Assembly: GCF_963678635.1 (NCBI RefSeq) | Contig: NC_087071.1 | Location: 40,317,797 to 40,381,796 of the forward strand | Direction: 5' to 3' | Source: Symsagittifera roscoffensis | Lineage: Eukaryota > Xenacoelomorpha > Acoela > Convolutidae | Length of the DNA stretch: 64,000 bases | In this document: one piece after another, positions 57,011 through 64,000 of the stretch | Numbering within the stretch: the stretch's first letter is position 1 | How the letters are laid out: each line of letters begins with the position of its first letter | The notes under the pieces: generated by a model | What the model was told of the DNA's origin: nothing | Seen by the model: the letters and a program-made list of their open reading frames with translations, nothing else | Database searches by the model: none | Position numbers and translations under genes: made by a program

Positions 57011-57434
57011 TACTTGATCGGCTTGATCGCAAAAAAACTGCTTTTGACGAGTCTTTTGATTATTGAAGCCGGGCTCGATAGTTTCAATTGATGCAGCATT
57101 CATTGCAAGTTTTCTTTGGTCAACAAGTCTGAATCAAGTTATTTTAGTCACAAACTGTTCGTTTAAAAAACGGAAAGCCAACAATTTTGCGTATATTTAT
57201 GAGGTTACTCGAAAAATGAATACAAGTATTAAGATCCGTGTTTTGACCCATAAGAACAATCAAGCTTGCCAATACTCGAAAAAAATTCATTTATCCCATA
57301 CTGGAAGCGTTTGCATGTTAGATTTTTAGACGGATTTATTGTCTTGAGCACTTTCTGAATCAGTTCAATACTCAAAATCCCAGAATTTACTTTCAATTTG
57401 GTTTCTAGAAAATTAGACCGAGTGCCTTTTGCAG

Positions 57435-57665
57435 GTGAGACGACTCGGTTCCTTGTGTGAAAACATAATCACAGCTATTGGTTTTGGAACTGGACATCTA
57501 AAATTTATATCAGAAGATATTTACGTATCAGATGAAGATTTCTACTCATTTCCGAACGTTACATACTATCTGAAGAGACATTTATTTGCATCCCTTTTGA
57601 CATTTAATCTAGTAAAACGATCAATAATTTGTGAAGAACAACCCTGGATTTGTGAAAAATATTGA
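57435..57665 (+). pseudogene. Paralogous exon, copy 1 (unknown family)
   Basis: After acceptor cttttgcag the frame reads VRRLGSLCENIITAIGFGTG, HLKFISEDIYVSDEDF and ends LVKRSIICEEQPWICEKY, TAA-type stop TGA. The first part matches 59362-59450 (RGNIITSVGFGAGQIKYISE) and the end matches KRHLVCRDQSWICDMHG at 59900. The middle is shorter than in copy 2. An upstream frame (57063-57329) could be another exon. The conserved Cys pairs suggest an extracellular fold, but no family is recognised. Confidence 0.5.
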
Positions 57666-59361
57666 CCTTGTCGAACATGAAAAATAAATTAATGTCTGCA
57701 AAACTGTGGCGATCTATGCTAAATAGTTTTCTCACAATTATTGTTTTAAATGAGGCTGGTTTCAACTATAAAGCAAGTTATTTTTAACAGTTCCTGAACA
57801 TTTTTTGAACTTTTCCAACATCGCCTGCTAGACCAAAAAATTTAAAATCATCAAATGGCTTCATTTCTGTTGAATTTCGCCTGATAATTTTTCCTTTTTC
57901 AGGTTTTTTGTTATTGCATTCGTTGATTTTAATTGCTTATCGAATGATGAAGATGATATAAACACAGCTTAAGAACTTCAACTCTATCAGAACCGAGTCA
58001 TTGGTTTTATGTTTTGACTGAAGTGGTCAAACCAGATGGCATAGAGTGACCAAAATTCCATGGTTGTGTGAAGCATATGTTTTAACTGAAATTTCAAAAA
58101 AAGGTCCTTGGAAGTCGAATCAAAATCGGGCATTTTTGAAAAATAAAAATTTTGCTAGATTTTTCTCAAACGATGAAAAAAATAGAATTTCCAAGCTCTC
58201 AAAAAAAAAACGAAAAAGACAGCTCAAAACTGAAGCTTTTGGGCACTTTTTGCCAGACTTTGACCACTAAATGTATTTTTTTCTCAGCGCGCGCTTCGTC
58301 TCAAGTTTAGTTTATTTTGCCCTAAAAAGCTTAATAAAGAGCAAAGCCTAAAATAAAGAAAAAACGTCGATGAGCCGAAAAGATATTCTAAAATAGAACA
58401 AAAAACCCTTTAGCGCTTGCTACATCATTTGAAAAAATTTCTATGCAACAGACCCCCCGAAACTTAAACTTAAACAATAACTTTGATTGGAAAAATTGGG
58501 AAAATCAAACGTTTTTTAAGCAATAAAACTAATTTTCATTAGTCCTTCAGAAAAAAACGGGCCGGTCAGCCAAAAACAGCAATTGTAGAAAAAAGTACAA
58601 AATTAGTGAAAAAGAGAATTAGTGGCACTGATCAACCTCAAAAACCATCCTTGAAAACGGACTAACGATTTAAATCCTCTTTTGTTAGTTTTTTTTTGGT
58701 TTCATTTTCCAACAGTTTTTGTGACAACTTTCAAGCAACAGAGAATTAGTGGAAATAAGATTTTAACGTATGCTTTTCGAATAATTTACCCTGTGAGTAT
58801 AACTAATATCTAGATTTCTGCATCAAATCGGATATTCCTAAATTCAGTTTTTTGTATCTATGCCTATCAAATTGACCCCAAACTATTGAAAATGAAATTG
58901 ACATTTGATAAAGTTTTGCATAGTTGTACTTCTCATTTCCGCGAGAGCCCTTAATTTTGCACAATTCGAAAGAAAATCCCTTCAGCGCAAAAATTTGTGA
59001 TAAAAAACTCTCGTGGTGACTTTTGTTCACTGTGGCACAGGTGGAAGTTTGTTCAAACTTCGAAAAAACTCGAGTACACAATTTGCTCAAGTTTCGGAAA
59101 AAAATAGTTAAAATTACTACCTTGCAAAAATTCATCGAATTGAATTGATTTGGACCCATTTTTAGGGCAATAAAATACTTTTTTTTAAAATTTAAAAAGC
59201 CATTTAAACCATTCTAAAGTTATTTGCTTATTAATGGGCTATCGTGTATCGATTTCCATACAGTATAATGTCTGTATAAACACGATTTAAATTGATTTCA
59301 ATCTCAATTTTGTCAGTGCTGGAATTGGGCGTAAAGTGTCAATTTGAAACATTGCCAGGTT
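57666..59361. other. Spacer between paralogous exon sets
   Basis: A block near 58058 (PWLCEAYVLTEIS) resembles the PWICEKY end of copy 1 and may be a third decayed piece. The minus frame 58803-59159 lacks motifs. Confidence 0.35.
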
Positions 59362-59969
59362 CGATTTGATCCATGCCGAGGAAATATCATCACATCTGTT
59401 GGGTTTGGTGCCGGTCAGATCAAATATATCTCGGAATCATATGCAGTCAACAGGCTATTTTCTAATTTCCTCTCAAGTTTTCACGGTTAAAAAAACTATA
59501 GAAATTATTATGAACGCTCCAAAAACGTTTTTACCTTACTCTCTTAAGTAAAAATAAAACTATACCTCTGTCTATGATACCTTTGTTCAACAAATGTGAG
59601 CAAGATAATTTAGCCCTCAACTGCTCTTCTCTTTATTGCTAATAAATTTTGACTCATTTTAACAGAAAAAACTGCCAAATAAAATATATTCAAAGTAATG
59701 GAAAAATTTCTGAATGCAGGACTAAGCATGAATTATGTTTTAAAGACGCAACCCATCCATATTTAGAAAATAGCCAAAAAACCAAATCTAGGGATGGTTA
59801 TCACTATATGCCAAGAGGTGATTTCCTGGCCCAGAGCATGGGTACAAGTGGCCAATATCTCGTGATCTGGTTGAGTTTCAACAAATTCAAGAGACATTTA
59901 GTCTGTCGAGATCAGAGTTGGATTTGTGATATGCATGGACCGCCTAACTTAGACGATCATCTCATGTAG
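59362..59969 (+). CDS. Paralogous exons, copy 2 (unknown family)
   Basis: Exon 1 begins after attgccag: RFDPCRGNIITSVGFGAGQI then KYISESYAV; its donor is unclear and the frame hits TAA at 59488. Exon 2 (59666-59969) begins after cattttaacag: CQIKYIQSNGKISECRTKHE, DATHPYLENSQKTKSRDGYH, and KRHLVCRDQSWICDMHGPP to TAG. Changes relative to copy 1 keep Gly, Cys and Trp positions, so the family was under selection at least until duplication. Cys-rich secreted protein is an inference. Confidence 0.45.
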
Positions 59970-60570
59970 CATGAAGACACAATTGCTGTCCGTTCTGATG
60001 AGGAAGGATTCAATAATGTGATATTCTCACTCTAATGAAAAAGAGGAAAAAGAAAAGCAGACTTAGAGAAGACCTTAGTTCTGCAGAAAATAGCTCAAAA
60101 AACGTTAGTTAAAACCAAAAAAAAACTCTATCGGCATAGAACGATCGGTACTCCTTTAGAAGTGTGATACCTTCCATTTTGCGGAGTCTCATTCAAAAAC
60201 TCGTTTAGATGTGTGATCCCGCCAGATCTCTCTATAAATGTACTTCAAATACTTCAAATTTGTAACATCCTACGAGGTATCTTCGTGGGAAACTAAATTA
60301 TAATTCCAAAAGAATTAAATTGGTTCTTGAATAAATAGTTTTCTCTTTTGACAACTGCTGAGATCTACATAGGTTTATGTTAGTCTGATCTCTCAGCGGT
60401 GTACCGATTTATAATAACAAGTAGTAGTTGATGTTGGAGCTAAAGTGGTGGGGGGAGGTGGGTGACCCCCATGTATTAAGATAGGGAATAGATCATCCGG
60501 TCACCCAGCTATGTATTAAGATTGGGTATAGAATCTACAAGATATTAAGATAGGGAATACCAATGCTAAG
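59970..60570. other. Spacer with short AGGGAATA repeats
   Basis: 60470-60560 repeats tattaagatagggaata or tattaagattgggtata three times, following a G-rich patch (ggtggggggaggtgggtga, 60448). No gene seen. Confidence 0.5.
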
Positions 60571-61376
60571 TTTTTACGGTTTATGTGATGGTAAGATAAT
60601 GGTAAGAAAAACGATTTTTTTGGAATTTTGTGTGGAAATTTTGTGTAGTTTTTCTCGCAAAAATATTGGCGCGGTATCTAACCTTAAAATATCACTAATT
60701 AATTACGTGTAGATTGTGGAATGAAGATTTTTTAATTAGTATTTTGGTACATGGTAAATCAATGGTAAGAGTTTGAGCAAAAATTGAGAATTTTTTATCA
60801 AAAAATTTGATTTTTTATCTAAAAAATCTTCAAAATACGAGAAGTTTGGGTATAATTTGATCTATTATTTACTTTATTACTTTTTGAAAAAGTGCTATAT
60901 CTACCTAAAAGAATGCTCCAATCTACTGAAACTTCGAAAAAAGCCGAAGGTTTTGAAAAAAAAACGTAAATAATTCAAGTAACTCTTGAAAAAATTGCAA
61001 AAATATGGATTTTTCCACAATTTTCACTCAAAACATTAAAATATGATACATCTTACCCTAATGTGAGCTCAGAAGGAGGTTATATAAGTTTCTGAGTATC
61101 AAAGGCAAAGCTCATAATGGCTTCAAACCTACTGAAACTTCGAAAAAAGTCAAAGTTTTTGGAAAAAAATGCAAAAAATTCAAGTTTTTGGAAAAATTGC
61201 AAAAATTTCAGGTTTTTGGAAAAAAATTGCAGAAATCTCATAATTATGGCTAATGCATTGTTGCTTCTGATCTAATTGAAAAAAATTTTTTACGTACAGA
61301 GGTTAAATTTGAGCTCAATCTGTCTATTATTTGGCATCATGTTGAGACAATGATACAAAATTTTGAATAATAGGGT
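60571..61376 (+). repeat. 0.8-kb tandem unit, copy 1
   Basis: Starts tttttacggtttatgtgatgg and ends gttgagacaatgatacaaaa with a short tail. The next unit begins about 805 bp later. Inside are sub-repeats of ctactgaaacttcgaaaaa followed by tttttggaaaaaa runs. No coding frame is kept. Confidence 0.85.
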
Positions 61377-62158
61377 TTTACGGTTTATGTGATGGTAAGA
61401 TAATGGTAAGAAAAACGATTTTTTTTTGGGATTTTGTGTGGAAATAACTAGTTTTTTTCGCAAAAATATCGGCGCGCGTTATCTAACTTTAAAATATCAC
61501 TGTTTAATTACGTGTAGATTGTGGAATGAAGGTCTTTTAATTAGTATTTTGGTACATGGTAAATCAATGGTAAGAGTTTGAGCAAAAATTGAGAATTTTT
61601 TATCAAAAAAAATGATTTTTTTTTTCTAGAAAAATCTTCAAAACACGAGAAGTTTGGGTATAATTTGACCTTTTAAATACATTATTATTAAAAAAGTGCT
61701 ATATCTACCTAAAACAATGCTGCAATCTACTGAAACTTCGAAAAAGCCAAAATTTTTGAAAAAAAATTGCAAAAATTTCAAGTAATTCTTGAAAAAAATG
61801 CAAAAATATGGATTTTTACACAATTTTCACTCAAAACATTAAAATATGATACCTCATACCCTAGGAAGTAATATAAGGAGCTCAGAAGGAAGTTATATAA
61901 GGTTCTTATCAAAGGGAAAGCTCCTAATGGCTTCAAACCTACTGAAACTTCGAAAAAAGTCAAGATTTTTGGGAAAAAACTGCATAAATTTCAAGTTTTT
62001 GGAAAAAAATTGCAGAAACCTCATAATTATGGCTAATGTATTGTTGCTTCTCATCTAATTGAAAAAATGTTTTTACGTACAGAGGTTAAATTTGAGATCA
62101 AAATATGTTTTAATTGGCATCATGTTGAGACAATGATACAAAGTTTTGAATAAAAAAA
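61377..62158 (+). repeat. 0.8-kb tandem unit, copy 2
   Basis: Second copy, about 90 percent identical by eye, ending gagacaatgatacaaagttt. The two minus 61-aa frames here have no counterpart that is kept in copy 1, so they are not genes. Confidence 0.85.
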
Positions 62159-64000
62159 TGAATTTTTTCACAAATTTTTCTCATATTACTGAAATACGAT
62201 AAAGTTTAGTTAATTTGTGCTAAAAGCGGGTTATATGATGCTCTATACACTACAAAGAAAGCTCATAAAAGAAGAATCAATATTGAAACTTCCAAAAATT
62301 AGCGAAATTAGTCGTAGGTAAAGTAAAAATTAATCAAATTTACCCAAAGTTTTCCATTTTCAATCTTTTATTTTGTTAATTAACTGTTTTTTTCTTTGTC
62401 TTTTTGTCCAGTTCAGGGAAAATTTTACCAGCCCTTATTGTCCAATTCAATTAAACAATAAGAGCAATATTCCATGAAATTTCTAGATCAAACTGCATGA
62501 TTCAACTCCTTCTCAGTTTTTGATTTTTCCCAAATTTGGACAAAAATTATAATTTGTGAGACTTTTTTTCATTTTAATAATTATAAATTTCAGTCAATGA
62601 TCAAAAGTGAACAGTTTTTTGCTAAAATTAACCAAAACTGAGGTAAAATTTTCTTTAAAAGGTATTAGATTTTAGAAGAAATTCAACAAAATCTTCTTCA
62701 TAACTGACTATTATCTCTCTGGTGCTTTCAAAACATAATTTTCATGGTTTTTCTGTAGAAATGTTCTAAAATTATAGTTATTATTGTTTTCTGCCCAATA
62801 CATGCTTTCGCGATTGAACTCACTTTGCGAGAAAATTTGTTCAGAACTGGGAAGTTTAGGAGGAAAATAGTATCAATTGAACAAACAACTTGCTGGCAGA
62901 GACAAAATTAGAACTGTTACCGTCTGATTATTATGATATAAATTGTAAATGACTTCTTCAAGGTTCCCTTGTTTATGTGCTAGAGTAAAATTTTTAAGCA
63001 ATTTTTGAGAAAAACACAACTTTTGATATCATTAACTATCACTTCTCTTGCAAATTAATTAGTATATTCCTTTTTATTCTTTATTTTTGTCGGAAGTTTT
63101 CTCAAAAATGTTCAAGTGATAAAGAATTAGGGCTAGTTGAAGCATTCACAAGCACATGAAAAAATGAGAATATTAAAGTGTATTTTATCGTTGAGCTTTT
63201 AGAGCAAATTAAGAGCAGCCATTTTGATTATAATCTGAAAACATAGTCCCTAACATCTAAAAACTTCTAAAAGAGCGCGTCTCAAAAAAAATAGATTTGG
63301 CAAAGGAAATCAAGGTGCAAACTGGAACAATTGTATAGTTTTCCGAAATTTATCAAGCGAAAAACTCTATAGCTCTACCTAATTTTCTATTTGAAAAAAA
63401 GCTAAACAGAACAAAACTTTTACTGTTGTCTAATTGGAACTTTTCATGTTGAATGTCAAATAATCAATACTTGGTTCTGCTAGAGTGTTATTTTGTTCTG
63501 AAACTTTCAGCAAACTCCATTTTATTTTCTTTAAAAACCTTTCCACATCAAATTTTTTTTAATCCAAAAATTTGAAATGTAGAGTATAAAAATTGAAAAT
63601 TTTAGTGTAAATTTTTAAGTGAGAATGATGTTCATCATTATCTTGAAAATTTTCAAAGTTTAGCAAAAAAACATCTTTTTTTTTCCAGGTCAGTTATCAT
63701 TTTTTTTCTGAAATCATTAAAAAAACAAAAGAAAGCCATATTTCTTAATAAGTCAACAGCCCTTATCTGCTTAAAAACGCTCGACTCTATGAACACTTTT
63801 ACAAGCACTAAACAAGGAAAAATATAAAATAGTAACTACACAAAACCTTTTATTTAGACAATGTTTTAAAAATATCCAGGTTTTACAATTCTTAAGCAAA
63901 TACTTAACTACTCATTAGCAAATGTAATGCACTTTTTCTACAAGATTATCGCAACAAAGTCTCCGCAAGCTAGCAACCGAGGGAGTTTTTACTGTTTACT
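62159..64000. other. Spacer, nothing recognised
   Basis: AT-rich sequence without a frame above background, repeat or RNA gene that I can support. Confidence 0.4.

Overview
This is an AT-rich, repeat-dense stretch of a eukaryotic nuclear genome. The evidence is GT-AG introns with codon-phase agreement, an APE-type non-LTR retrotransposon family, a decayed Ty1/copia element, satellite and minisatellite arrays, tRNA-derived SINE heads, and a 200-N assembly gap at 26392-26591. There are no bacterial operons. An invertebrate animal is the most likely source, but the species cannot be read from the sequence. Long open frames are rare and most of the supplied kind are noise. The real coding signal lies in short exons or in decayed frames broken by stops and shifts.

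Layout. 0-6.1 kb: remnants of unrecognised genes (minus 694-2061, plus 2657-4419, minus 4797-6121), with a foldback palindrome at 4.37-4.67 kb between the last two. 6.1-9.4 kb: T/G-rich spacer and a two-copy direct repeat with GC hairpins. 9.5-11.1 kb: weak ORFs and a candidate signal-peptide exon. 11.26-14.09 kb: copia fossil (minus) in the order RT, integrase, pre-integrase, protease, gag. 14.88-15.76 kb: another decayed ORF (minus) whose main frame is broken only by TAA and TAG. 17.29-25.25 kb: tandem duplication of a ~4-kb unit, each copy with two TATA-type promoter candidates. 25.9-27.1 kb: SINE head, a partial membrane-protein ORF next to the gap, and a 30-bp minisatellite. 27.7-28.6 kb: the best intact gene, a two-exon secreted protein of 128 aa (minus). 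28.8-34.6 kb: small repeat arrays. 35.8-38.4 kb (plus) and 41.6-43.85 kb (minus): two diverged copies of one LINE family. 46.8-47.9 kb: inverted-repeat element around a C-run/G-run core. 48.9-49.9 kb: a spliced gene fragment (plus). 50.9-57.0 kb: diverged satellite array. 57.4-60.0 kb: two paralogous exon sets of an unknown family. 60.6-62.2 kb: tandem duplication of a ~0.8-kb unit.

The recognised genes do not form a pathway. The dominant theme is duplication at many scales (20 bp to 4 kb) plus retroelement decay. The most distinctive items are the 4-kb tandem unit with paired conserved promoters, the C/G-core inverted-repeat element, the LINE pair, and frames that stay coding-like across in-frame TAG/TAA codons.
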